DNA of 64,000 nucleotides from Tubulanus polymorphus. Taxonomy: Eukaryota > Nemertea > Palaeonemertea > Tubulaniformes > Tubulanidae. A program made the position numbers and the translations under genes. The notes under the pieces were generated by a model, which saw only the letters and a program-made list of their open reading frames with translations, searched no databases and was not told where the DNA came from. Below are positions 53,985-64,000 of this stretch, one piece after another. Positions within the stretch are counted from its first letter, which is position 1; the number at the start of each line of letters is the position of its first letter. The stretch spans positions 62,001 to 126,000 of the forward strand of contig NW_027437439.1 in NCBI RefSeq assembly GCF_964204645.1, given 5' to 3'.

Positions 53985-54420
53985 ACCTTAGATTTTTGCC
54001 GTTTTTAGCCAAAAAATCGAATCTGTTCGATTTGCTTAAAATTTAAGTCCTAAATATTTTCGGGGGTGCTGATTCCAAATCTGCAATCAGATTTTAAATA
54101 TCTCAAAAACCCTGGGGTCCAGGGCCTTTTTAAAATTTAAGGGGTACCCCTAAGAATTCGAATTTCTCATTTTTGAGGCCTCGGATCCTAAGAATTCTTT
54201 CAGATTTGTGATCAGCACCCCAGAATACATGTCTATACTAAATTTCTCCGAAATTGGAGACAAAAAATATTTGACCCCTAACCATCGTTTTGGGGGGTAC
54301 CTTACATTGCCATTTCTCTGATACACCAGTAACTAGACTTAACTCTAACATAACTCAAATTTATTAAGTTTCATGTATATTTTTAGGATGTTTGTCATCA
54401 ATATGGCGGAACTATTGACG
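53985..54420 (+). repeat. Dispersed ~430-bp repeat, copy 1
   Basis: Direct match to 58011-58455 (TTAGATTTTTGCCGTTTTT ... GGATGTTTGTCATCAATATG). Internal inverted segments (GTGCTGATTCCAAATCTG and CAGATTTGTGATCAGCAC) could fold back. The copies differ by roughly 10%, so this looks like a dispersed non-autonomous element of unknown class. Confidence 0.8.
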
Positions 54421-54499
54421 GTTGTTATGGTGGTGACGATTCCCCCTTTACCTACAATCAGTAGAGAATTGATTTGAACATTATACAGACATTGATGCA

Positions 54500-54592
54500 G
54501 TGGAGCAGATGGACCAAGATGAACCAGGACGAACCCCAATAAACCAGGATGAACCAGGACGAACCCAGATAAACCAAGATGAACCAAGTAGA
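54500..54592 (+). repeat. Short GAACCAGGACGA-type minisatellite
   Basis: Imperfect repeats of GATGAACCAGGACGAACCC and variants (AATAAACC, AAGATGAACC), about 10-22 bp period. Open frames through it are repeat artefacts. Confidence 0.75.
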
Positions 54593-54823
54593 GTTGTGAC
54601 TTGGAAGAAATGCTAGAAATTGATGTCTCATTTTAATAGTTATCAATAGGTACGTAGGCAATCGAGGCTGGAGACATGCTAGTACAAAGGGAATCGGATT
54701 TCTATTCTTAAGCCTAGTTACTGTGTGAAACTCCCTGGCCCTGCTCCCTCTCTCTATCAATCCCTAGCCTAGCATCTAGAATGATGTTACATTGTTTACA
54801 ATGTTATTACATGTATATTGTAG

Positions 54824-54909
54824 ATAACAATGATCTGTACGTGTGGGGTAGAAATAAACATGGCTCCTTATGTTTAGGAAACATGGACGATCAATTCTTT
54901 CCGTTTAAG
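54824..54909 (+). CDS. Single RCC1-repeat exon
   Basis: Bounded by TATATTGTAG|ATAACAATG and TTTAAG|GTAAGTC. It encodes DNNDLYVWGRNKHGSLCLGN and then MDDQFFPFKV, a clear RCC1 propeller blade (normally DLYxWGxNxxGQLGLG). At 86 bp it is one exon of a larger plus-strand gene whose other exons I could not find nearby. It could belong to an RCC1-, HERC- or NEK9-like gene with long introns, or be a stray captured exon. Confidence 0.65.
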
Positions 54910-56078
54910 GTAAGTCTCAATTTCTCTAGATTTAAAACACTCCTAAAGCACCACTCACTCAAAATGTTTGGTTTATTTCTACTAGACGGTGCAAAGAGTT
55001 GTCGGCTTTTAACTCAAAAACAGTAAACCTTGTCTTACTGAAATGGAGACTTGCAAAATTTATACTGAAATGGAGACTTGCAAAATTTATACTTGCTAAG
55101 CAAAAATCTGAGTTGAGGATCAGAAAATTCCATTAGAAAGTCAGAAAATTTCATTTCCGTCTGAATTCGACAAAAGTCCAGGAGTTTTTAGACATTTCCG
55201 AATTAGATTGCTAGGTTTTAATTCTCGACCACAGAACTTGAATCATCAGTCAATGGGATATCACTGGTATCACATTGATTCAAGTTAGGAACAGACTCTA
55301 CTGTATTGTAATAACATAGCGCACCAGAAACAACATGTGTGATACTGATGCATCATAAATCTGATATCTGATATTGTAAATATGATTTCAGGTTTCGATT
55401 CCTGGGTTAGTTCAGTCAGTTCATTGCGGAGTTGATCACATGTTCGCTTTATGCAAGACTTTTATTTGATATTTAACTCTGATGCACATTTTTCACTGAA
55501 ATAAATAAATTTCACAATGAATTGATTATTCACTAATTTTGTGGTGGTTGTAACTGATTTTCTGTTCTAGTTTAAGTGGAATCTCGTTGATATGAATCTT
55601 GTGGGATGCAATTGTTGAATCAAACTGGTTTCGTCTTTACACAGATTTGTCGTATTAACGATGTTCAACTGAAGTTTTTCCAGTTGTTTGCACCAATTTG
55701 TGGTTGGGAGAGTTTGATTTTAACCCTGACCAAGAAGGGTCGACCTTAATAGGAGGTTTAATGGTTCACGTGCTGCAACTTTGATGATAGCGTTGGATGA
55801 ATGCACTTTTTTGGAGAATAAAATTTAATTTGCTTTAGATTCTGTCTGTGGCATGTGAGTCTACCTCTTTACCGCTTTATGCAATTAGATTCCGTTTACA
55901 GAAGAGTTCTATCAAAAATGGCTTGAAAATCGTTTTAAAAAGAAGATCCCCTTTCAAAAAGCTTAAAAATTAATTGAATTATTCATAGAAAACGGAATCG
56001 TGGTGAATAATGAACGAAATTCGGCTAAAAAATATCTGTATTACTTGCATGCCACAGTAAGATTGCGAGGCTGGGTTA
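54910..56078. other. Intergenic or intronic, nothing recognised
   Basis: A short local duplication (ACTGAAATGGAGACTTGCAA twice, near 55037 and 55061) is the only visible structure. If the RCC1 exon is real this may be intron. Confidence 0.4.
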
Positions 56079-56708
56079 GATATCAACCGTACAGTGCTGC
56101 CCCTATGAATAACGACAGCGGAATTTCTGTGAACTAAAATAGCGCCGCCGGAATATGAATTTCCCAATTACGTACAATACGGACCAGTGTGGCGCCTAAT
56201 TCTGATTAAATATGATACTATGAATACTTTAACTTTTTAATGAAATTTTCTTATTTTTTAGGGAACGATATTCAATTTTGATAGCTAAAATTCACTTTCT
56301 TATCAATTAATTAGTATTTATATTCAGAATAAGTTATTCAGTTATATTTTTGAATGATAATTTATCATCTGAATTGACAAAATTTCCATATTTTTTCTTC
56401 GATATATTTTAATTGCGCGCAAATAATCAGGGAACATTCAAACACCTGTCGCTCTCTGCCAGACGATACTAAAAATATCCCGATTCAAATTTACTCTTTT
56501 AAGGTTAATTCTCTTATAGAATAATTGTTTGGTTCAAACGTTTTAGAGCAGTTGTAAGATTTGGAGAATTCCCTCCGAATCCGGCCCGCAAATCGGTAAT
56601 TAGTTCGTCCACTACGGCCGTCCGAAGACTCTGGCAAGCGAGTATTAAGTTAGTTCACGTTTTCCCCGCTATCGTTATATGTAGGGGCAGCACTAGACGG
56701 TCGATATG
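56079..56708. mobile_element. MITE-like inverted-repeat element
   Basis: About 43 bp at 56079-56121 (GATATCAACCGTACAGTGCT, then GCCCCTATGAATAACGACAG) match the reverse complement of 56664-56708 with several mismatches. The ~540-bp interior is AT-rich with no ORF. This suits a non-autonomous DNA transposon, but no clear target duplication was confirmed. Confidence 0.5.
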
Positions 56709-56834
56709 GAAATCGTGCACTGTGGAGCGCGCTCAATTCAATCTCTAATTCTTTATTTACAATGAAACTAAGTCTCTCAATTGATAAAGACTTTAAAGCC
56801 ACAATGATTCCCAACGTACGAACTTTGATATTGG

Positions 56835-57100
56835 TTTAAAAGATAAGAATTCATGAGATATCGTGCCCTCACAGACACAGGGACTTTACAGACACGTCCA
56901 TCCACCACACAGGGACCTGGAGTCAAGTGTTTAACGCCAACGGTAACCTTGCTGTGGCCGTGGTCACTTTCACTTGGCCGTTTAAAGTAAGACATACGTA
57001 AGAATAAGAATTCACAAGATTTCATGTCCTCAGGGGCACACAGGGGGACCTCACAGACACAGGGACCTCGGCACTCAGTGTCAATAACCACTTTCACTAG
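56835..57100. repeat. Two imperfect ~175-bp tandem copies
   Basis: AAGAATTCATGAGATATCGT... ACAGACACAGGGAC near 56845 recurs as AAGAATTCACAAGATTTCAT... near 57007, with CACTTTCACTTGGCC and CACTTTCACTAGCC at corresponding positions. Frames across it have no recognisable domain. Confidence 0.55.
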
Positions 57101-57489
57101 CCAGGCGGCGCCGCATGCACGACATGGTGCAGGTGATAGTTTCACAAATCTTGATGAGCTGTTGTTACAATTCCTGTTAATTCCTCCTCTTTTCCACATG
57201 TTCAGCAGGTTACCATCACCAGCTGACTCAACCAGTTTCACCATCTTACTCCCACAGTGGCCGAGTATATCAGTTACGTAAAAACAATCTGTTAATCCAG
57301 TAAAGTTGTGAAAACTTTTGCATAAGCCTTTACTAGTATGTCTGAGAGTTTGAGTTTGAGTTTGTTAATGTGTTTCTCTAGAGACTGTTTCAATTTCATA
57401 TTTCAGGTTTTCCTCTCTGGACTGTCGTTGGTAAACTTCATCACAAATACTGGATGTGGACTTCGTCTGAAATTCTTCAGTTTTACTTC

Positions 57490-57810
57490 TTCAGTCAACT
57501 TCTTCCGGACTAGTGAACTTACCGGACTACTAGTGAACTAACCGGACTATACGTGAACTTACCGGACTACATGTGAACTATATGTGCACTAACTGGACTA
57601 CTTGTGAACTAACTGGACTACATGTGAACTTACCGGACTACATGTGAACTATATGTGCACTAACCGGACTACTAGTGAACTAACTGGACTACATGTGAAC
57701 TTACCGAACTACATGTGAACTATATGTGCACTAACCGGACTACTAGTGAACTAACTGGACTTCATGTGAACTTACCGAACTAAATGTGAACTAACTGGAC
57801 TAAAAGTGGA
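57490..57810 (+). repeat. Minisatellite with ~20-bp units in a ~72-bp higher-order array
   Basis: Units of GTGAACTTACCGGACTACAT and variants (AACTGG, TATATGTGCAC, CTAGTG). The combination GTGAACTATATGTGCACTAA returns about every 72 bases at least three times. Confidence 0.85.
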
Positions 57811-58010
57811 TTGATACTCAGTATCAAAAAATAATCTGTGGTTGACTCCTGAAGGTGTGGAACTCTGTATGTGGAATTGTGGAACTCAGTGGACTATTAT
57901 TACTGCTAGACAAGGGAGGAGAGACTTGTGTGAGTAGAATTTCTTTTATGTTTCAAAAACAATTATGAGAGAGCAGTTTATCTGTAAACATAGTGTTTAC
58001 TGAGTGTCAT

Positions 58011-58455
58011 CCTTAGATTTTTGCCGTTTTTGGCCAAAAAATCGAATCTCTTCGATTTGCTTAAAATTTTAGTCCTTACTATTTTCAGGGGCGCTGATTC
58101 CAAATCTGCAATCAGATTTTGAATATCTCGAAAATTCTGGGGTCCAAGGCCTTTTGACAATTTAGGGGTCCCCCAAAAATTAGAATTTCTCATTTTTGGG
58201 GCCTCGGATCCGAAAAATTCTTTCAGATTTGTAATCAGCACCCCAGAATACATGTATATACTGAATTTCATTGAAATCGGAGACAAAAAATATTTGACCC
58301 CTGACCCTCATTTTGGGGGTACCTTAGATTGCCATTTCTCTGATACACCGGTAACTAGACTTAACTCTAACTCTGTATGTTTGATTGATGGCCTTAAATC
58401 TATTAAGTTTCATGTATATTTTTAGGATGTTTGTCATCAATATGGTGGAACTATG
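58011..58455 (+). repeat. Dispersed ~430-bp repeat, copy 2
   Basis: Direct copy of 53985-54420, ending at the same GTTTGTCATCAATATGG boundary. Flanking sequence differs, so the edges approximate an element. Confidence 0.8.
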
Positions 58456-58689
58456 ATCAGGACTACATCAGATGGTGTGGGCAGTGTTCAAACTCAGCGA
58501 CAGGATAAACAAACAAACGAACTCATATTGGGAGAACTTGACTTCAGTTATAGTGAACTTTATGTCCACGAGGACAAAATAATAACATTACTGCTGATGG
58601 GATAAATATCTGTTTGAACTAGTAACTTTTAGATAGAAAACAAGAGGAACATAGAAGAAGTTCAGGTGATATGCCATCCTATCCTCTCT

Positions 58690-58850
58690 ATCTCTTTCTA
58701 TCCTCTCTCATTCTCACTCTCTCCTCACTCTGTTTCACTCTCATCTCTCCTCACTCTGTTTCACTCTGTTTCACTCTGTTTCACTCTCATCTCTTACTCT
58801 GTCTCTGCCCACTCTTGTCTGTCTCCGCCCACTCTTGTCTCATTCTCTAT
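58690..58850 (+). repeat. Pyrimidine-rich CTCTGTTTCACTCTCAT repeat
   Basis: Repeats of TCACTCTGTTTCACTCTCATC and CCGCCCACTCTTGTCT-type units on a nearly pure pyrimidine strand. Low-complexity, non-coding. Confidence 0.8.
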
Positions 58851-58954
58851 TATTACCATCTACCGGGTTGAAATGGGAACTAGTTCCTGCCTCGCCCGGT
58901 AGATGGCATTATTTTTTTGATAAAATTTGCTTAAGCAATGAGTTCCTCTGTGTG

Positions 58955-59090
58955 CTGCCGGTACGTCCCTATAGCGTAGTGGGTAGGGTGCTGGACTGCT
59001 AGTCCAATGGTTGGTGGTTCAAATCCCATTTTAGTTGATATTAAATATTGATGTTTCAATAAAATGTTGAATTTTACTTTTGCAAACAAG
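58955..59090 (+). mobile_element. tRNA-Ser(GCU)-like sequence, probably a SINE head
   Basis: A-box-like TAGCGTAGTGG, an anticodon arm TGGACTGCTAGTCCA (loop CTGCTAG), and B-box-like GGTTCAAATCC. The acceptor stem does not pair and the variable arm is poor, so it is not a functional tRNA. An A/T-rich tail follows. Confidence 0.55.
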
Positions 59091-59344
59091 CTGTAAGAAA
59101 TTCCTACTTTGAATTTGGAATAAATTCTTTGATTTGTACTTTGCGTTTGTCCTTTCCTATTTGACTTTGTCCTTTCCTTGATTGTGTGAGAAGTTGTAAG
59201 CGGAAGAGTTCTTTCCGGAGCAGTGTCGAGTATGAAGTTGTGAGGGGAAGAGTCCTTTCCGAGATTTTTAGTAAGACGAGCATTTTATGTAGATGGACGT
59301 TTATTTATTTACGTTACTTTATAACATGCGGCAAAACGAAATAA

Positions 59345-60295
59345 TGACGGAGTAGAGTCTGCGTCTCGAGGTTTGGAGATGTTGCTTTACTCGGAGTAGA
59401 GTCTGCGTCTCGAGGTTTGGAGATGGTGCTTTAGTCGGAGTAGAGTCTGCGTCTCGAGGTTTGGAGATGGTGCTTTAGTCGGAGTAGAGTCTGCGTCTCG
59501 AGGTTTGGAGATGGTGCTTTAGTCGGAGTAGAGTCTGCGTCTCGAGGTTTGGAGATGGTGCTTTAGTCGGAGTAGAGTCTGCGTCTCGAGGTTTGGAGAT
59601 GGTGCTTTAGTCGGAGTAGAGTCTGCGTCTCGAGGTTTGGAGATGGTGCTTTAGTCGGAGTAGAGTCTGCGTCTCGAGGTTTGGAGATGGTGCTTTAGTC
59701 GGAGTAGAGTCTGCGTCTCGAGGTTTGGAGATGGTGCTTTAGTCGGAGTAGAGTCTGCGTCTCGAGGTTTGGAGATGGTGCTTTAGTCGGAGTAGAGTCT
59801 GCGTCTCGAGGTTTGGAGATGGTGCTTTAGTCGGAGTAGAGTCTGCGTCTCGAGGTTTGGAGATGGTGCTTTAGTCGGAGTAGAGTCTGCGTCTCGAGGT
59901 TTGGAGATGGTGCTTTAGTCGGAGTAGAGTCTGCGTCTCGAGGTTTGGAGATGGTGCTTTAGTCGGAGTAGAGTCTGCGTCTCGAGGTTTGGAGATGGTG
60001 CCTTAGTCGGAGTAGAGTCTGCGTCTCGAGGTTTGGAGATGGTGCCTTAGTCGGAGTAGAGTCTGCGTCTCGAGGTTTGGAGATGGTGCCTTAGTCGGAG
60101 TAGAGTCTGCGTCTCGAGGTTTGGAGATGGTGCCTTAGTCGGAGTAGAGTCTGCGTCTCGAGGTTTGGAGATGGTGCCTTAGTCGGAGTAGAGTCTGCGT
60201 CTCGAGGTTTGGAGATGGAGTGGAGTCTGCATCTCGAGGTTTGGAGATGGTGCTTTAGTCGGAGTTGAGTCTGCGTCTCGAGATTTGAAGATGTT
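59345..60295 (+). repeat. Minisatellite, ~21 copies of a 44-bp unit
   Basis: Unit GAGTAGAGTCTGCGTCTCGA followed by GGTTTGGAGATGGTGCTTTA and GTCG. Copies are nearly identical. The central ones read GTGCTTTAG, a run of about five near 60000-60180 reads GTGCCTTAG, and edge copies are degenerate (GTTGCT, GAGTTGAG). A truncated unit occurs near 60210. Each unit has the CTCGAG palindrome. Confidence 0.95.
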
Positions 60296-61649
60296 GCTGT
60301 AACTCAAATATAGCCGGCTGAAAAACGGAAACGAAAATCGGATAATCGTCAAGCTATTGAAGAAGATTGAATATGCAAAATGTAAGGATGGGTGTAGTTT
60401 AATATAATTACCTTATCTTAATGTACAGATACCGAAACAGCAAAATGTGGGTTGATGCGGTTCCCAATGCAGCAGCAGCAGCAGACTAGTTAGGACGTTG
60501 CGACAAACGAGTTGTGTACATGTAGTTGTCAGTAGTAGCGAACTGGTTTCGGTTTAACCCTAAAAAGACACAATATTCATAATGTATGAATGTGCGCGAA
60601 ATAGAACATCGGAAATCAGCGACAACAGCAACTAGTCTTCATCAGCAAATTAGCCGTAATCTGTTTGTAGTTGAAATCAGACATCAACAGCAGCAGCAGC
60701 AGTATCGGGATCTCCACCGCAATCATCAGCATCAACAGCCGCCAGTCTCATCTTGCGTTCTCAATCGCTAGGCGTCACAAATTCCTTCACGTTCCAGTCT
60801 CTCCTAACATCATCAGCCGCTTATCAGTAGGTTGTTTGCTTAAAGCCACACGTTCTTCACGCCTTGTTGCAGAGCTCTTATAGGTCGACCTTCATCACTG
60901 GACATCGGTTCTCGGACTGGCACCGGGCGGCTCGAAACGCGCTTCTAATACCTACGTCAACCAATCAACGACGGTGCATCATCGATGCGACCGGAATGGG
61001 TCAATCAGAAAGCTCGATCGCGCATTCCTGTGACAGACCCGAGTCCGTGACGCTAATCCGAAAGAACTATTCAATTCGTGCCAAACATTTTCAATGGGGC
61101 CTACAGGTCATCGAGTTTAATTCGACTATTCATAGAGGCACATATTGTTTAAGATAGAAATATCGAATGCTACGATTTTTGCCTAAAATTGTAAGCTGAA
61201 ATTTTATCTAAACTATCCAACAAACTTTAGTGTAGATTTCCCTTCTATTTACGTCTTGTTTTAAACTATAATACCGGCTCAATTTTACTATTTTCGAGTT
61301 TTGCTTTAGGATATCGAAGTTTGCTTAAGGGTTTGTGCAGTGACGCGGCACTATTGTGTAGTAGAGCGTATGGCAGGTCTCCAGTGAGTAATTCTCTATT
61401 GGATAGAGTCGTTTTGAATCCGAATTTATACACAAGTTCACCAGACATCGCCGCGTACACATCTTCTTTAACCGAAATCTGGTGAAGTTAAAAAAATTAT
61501 CAAAGTTTTATCATCAGTTGAGAAAGAACTGTGATTGATCACCGCGCGCCAAATAGTCGCTTGGATTTCTTCAGTCTGAGGAATTGAATAAATATAAAAA
61601 AATTTCCCAAACCCTCACCACTAAACTTAAAATAACAAACTAATATTGT
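60296..61649. other. No supported gene; CAG/CAA-rich patches
   Basis: Short CAGCAG runs occur at ~60470-60485 and ~60688-60703. Open frames 60586-60771, 60671-60883 and 60864-61157 (plus) have no recognised domain. An unannotated 5' UTR or exon cannot be excluded. Confidence 0.35.
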
Positions 61650-61936
61650 AAAAAAGTCGAAGGTCCCTGGGGGAATTACTCCGCAGCCTGGACCGGTATT
61701 GTGGGATAAATAAATAATTCAGCCAGAAACGACTGAATTAAACATAATTTACCCCACACCAGTTATTTTGTAGGACTCACGCATTAGCAACCTCATTCCA
61801 GGGAGGACAGTACTCTCGACTCGCCCGCTTACCGGAGATCATTTGCCACATCCTGACCCGCCTCCTCCGAGACTCGAACCCGGGCCACAGCGGTGACACG
61901 CTAGTCGCCGACCGACTAAGCCATCCGGTCCGCCCG
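61650..61936 (-). mobile_element. tRNA-derived SINE
   Basis: Read on the minus strand, the head is CGGGCGGACCGGATGGCTTA with an A box (TGGCTTAGTCGG), CGACTAGCGTGTCACCGCTG and a B box GGTTCGAGTCTC. A ~200-bp body follows, ending CCCCCAGGGACCTTCGAC and a T-run. Pol III boxes at tRNA spacing plus an unrelated body define a SINE. Confidence 0.75.
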
Positions 61937-64000
61937 ATTGTGATAGGAAAACATTCTAACATGTAACTACGTGTAACCATGTTACATGTACATATACCAT
62001 GTACATGTAACCATCGATTTCAAATTTGATTCATGCAACTGATTTCATACGTCATCTGATGCTGTATTTTGTCGAGATACATTTGGTTGACGAAAAGTGG
62101 CTTAATTACATCAGCAAACTGCAGAATTTCTTTTCTATTGCGTCTGGCAAATCCGGTAAAATCCACCGAATTACTCATTAATTCGTTAAATTTGTATTTA
62201 TCTCGGATTTAGCTTTAACTCACAACTGTGCCACCGGGTGCCACCGTATCAACGCGGCGAACCATTCGTTTCAGGATTCGAACCCAACGGCAGAGTAGAA
62301 ATTTTGAATTATTTCTGTTTAGGAAATTAAGGTTAGGTTAGGTTTAAGCTTAGTCGAACAGATGACGGACCCTAGTTATAGCAAACTGAAAAACAGTAGA
62401 CTCAATCGTAACTCGAATCGATTGTGATCTCAGTGATTTGTGTTTGAATTCCAATTAAACAACGGAAATCTGATTGCCAGCATTGAATGTAATGATTCCA
62501 ATATTTGTTTTCGGAGTTTCAATGCTTATTCGACTTGAAGAGATTCGAGTAACGAGTAATCTAACGATTTATCAGATATAAACAATCGAAAACATTTGCT
62601 TCATTGCATATTGGGTCATACAATCCACATCGTATATGTTGTAACCCGCTTTAATCGTCTGACACTAAAACCGTTCTAGATTCTGTATTTAGACGCGAGA
62701 CAAATATGAAAATTATTGAGAAATAACTAAAATTGTGGCTTCGTCACCTGACGCTCAATAACACAAAACTTTTGCAGGGATTTACTGAAACTGAAGTGTC
62801 CGTTCAAACTTTTAAATTGGCATTAAGTGCAAAATATAAAACCAATTCTAAACACATTTGACCTGGTCCTGAGTTGATACGGGCAATTCGGCAGTATAGG
62901 AAGGTGGGCTAGACTATAACGGGCACCGAGGAGTCGAGTAAAGGTTTGTGAAAGGTTGCCAAAATATATATATTTGAATGAAGTGTGGGTTTGACTATTT
63001 CACGGAATGGCTTCTTATTGTAATAATGTTTTAAATGTGTAAGTCACCGGTTCCGGAGATTGTGGTTCTAAACAACGCAACAGATGTCGCCTTCGCTTAA
63101 TTTACACTCGTCGTATAGTTTTCTCAGGAGACCGAGGAGGTTAGCTCGGTGGGAACAGGACGGCGCTCCGGCCCACAGACTGATGGAGGTTAGAAACTGA
63201 CTTTCACCGAGATGGTTATTGCGCTTTGCGTCCTGTCAGACGTCAACTTCGCTCACAAATCCTCAAGCTCGTGCCACTAATTTCCCTATTTACTGAATTA
63301 CTGTAGAGATTGATTTAAAAGTTGAAAAATAATGTGCTTTTAACTGGTATCTGGCTGATGAATGGAGATGTCATTAACTTTAGCGAGTAGAGCCTCATCA
63401 GAAATGATTTTGTCCCAGAAACCGTTTTTACATTCGAATAAACTTTGTACAATTTTGAATAAAAGTCATGTAGGAATCAAGGTTTCAAATTTGTCATTTT
63501 ATTTAAATCTGCAACAAGTGTAAATTACGAGTCTCCTTTATTTTAATAATTCTTGCTCAGTCACACGTATAAAACCAATAAACCAAATACAATACATCGG
63601 AATAGTGAAGCTGATCTTTGAGTGAATACCTGGGTTAGTTGAATAAAAAGTTTTATAATCAGTTTATTATCTTCGGTTATAAATATATCCGAAAAATGAC
63701 ATCTGTTGCGTTTTCTAAGAACCACCCAGTAGAGTTTGGATGCTGTAACGACGCTTTGCTCATATGCTGGTGCTGTATAAGGACTTCTCTCCGCTGCTGG
63801 TTCAAGGTTCCGATAACGATATACATTTGACAATGTCGCGTTCCTCTAGGTAAGTGAAGTGTTTAGCGATTTGAAATAGTCAAAACCAAGATAGAAACTT
63901 TCGAAATAATGCATTTATTAATAACCATTTCGAATTCTCTTGAACTTCGAGCGTTTGGTGTGTTGACGAAACCCATTATTTCGGTATTTCTATGAAAAGT
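61937..64000. other. Non-coding host sequence, nothing firmly recognised
   Basis: No domain-bearing frame is present. Around 63140-63200, GGTTAGCTCGGTGGGAAC resembles an A box of another degraded tRNA-like repeat, without a convincing B box. Confidence 0.4.

Noticed and set aside
56777-57244. 155-residue minus-strand frame as a host gene
   Set aside because: It crosses an imperfect tandem repeat, shows no domain and lacks clear splice or start context.
58955-59040. Functional tRNA-Ser(GCU)
   Set aside because: The anticodon arm and boxes are present but the acceptor stem does not pair and the variable arm is wrong; a SINE head fits better.
62330-62345. TTAGG-type telomere repeat (GGTTAGGTTAGGTTTA; also near 39970)
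   Set aside because: Only two or three units occur inside unrelated sequence; not a telomeric tract.
63561-63833. 90-residue minus-strand frame near the right edge
   Set aside because: No recognisable domain, and the plus strand is equally open; too little support to call a gene.

Overview
This is a metazoan nuclear genome window, most likely from a lophotrochozoan and perhaps a mollusc. The evidence is spliced genes with GT-AG introns, LINE, SINE and Penelope-like retroelements, long microsatellites, and two intact tandem genes for giant CUB / C-type-lectin / LDLa / LRR / 7TM receptors. That architecture recalls GRL101 of the snail Lymnaea and the relaxin-type LGR receptors. The species cannot be read from the sequence.

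Layout: 1-2501 is non-coding AT-rich flank. 2502-26338 is one Polinton/Maverick-type (virus-like) element, AT-rich and densely coding. Both its ends are folded palindromes placed outside an ordinary terminal inverted repeat. The left arm reads rightward: HNH endonuclease, three genes of unknown function, integrase, packaging ATPase. The rest reads leftward: zinc-finger protein, major capsid, a block of virion/membrane genes, penton, a small conserved protein, and protein-primed DNA polymerase B. The two arms converge on a ~545-bp palindrome. A 4.03-kb capsid/membrane block (11043-15076) is tandemly duplicated (15077-19110). A 5'-truncated Penelope-like retroelement sits inside PolB with a 16-bp target-site duplication. 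In-frame stops or frameshifts break the integrase, zinc-finger protein, capsid, PY-like protein, an acidic protein and PolB, so the copy is a decaying provirus. Start codons carry two kinds of upstream motif: a T-run plus TAAATAAATG before most virion/membrane genes, and an A-rich box plus TATAATAAATGG before PolB, HNH, zinc-finger and the small conserved gene. This resembles an early/late programme.

26339-53800 holds three copies of the receptor locus on the minus strand. Copy C is only a CUB exon cut off at the Polinton end. Copy A (32557-38785) and copy B (47098-53343) are intact three-exon genes of about 1947 and 1949 residues. Their 5' flanks are conserved, and each flank is preceded by a scrap of the 7TM exon, as expected from unequal exchange. 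An ankyrin-like exon (29470-30391) lies between C and A. Between A and B there is a segmental duplication made of exon-like non-coding modules, a 75-unit CTG tract, a stray fragment of a Polinton gene, a broken LINE and a candidate promoter.

53800-64000 is repeat-rich host sequence: a dispersed ~430-bp repeat in two copies, one RCC1-type exon, a MITE-like inverted-repeat element, several minisatellites (including about 21 copies of a 44-bp unit) and tRNA-derived SINEs. All identifications come from reading motifs; no database search was possible.
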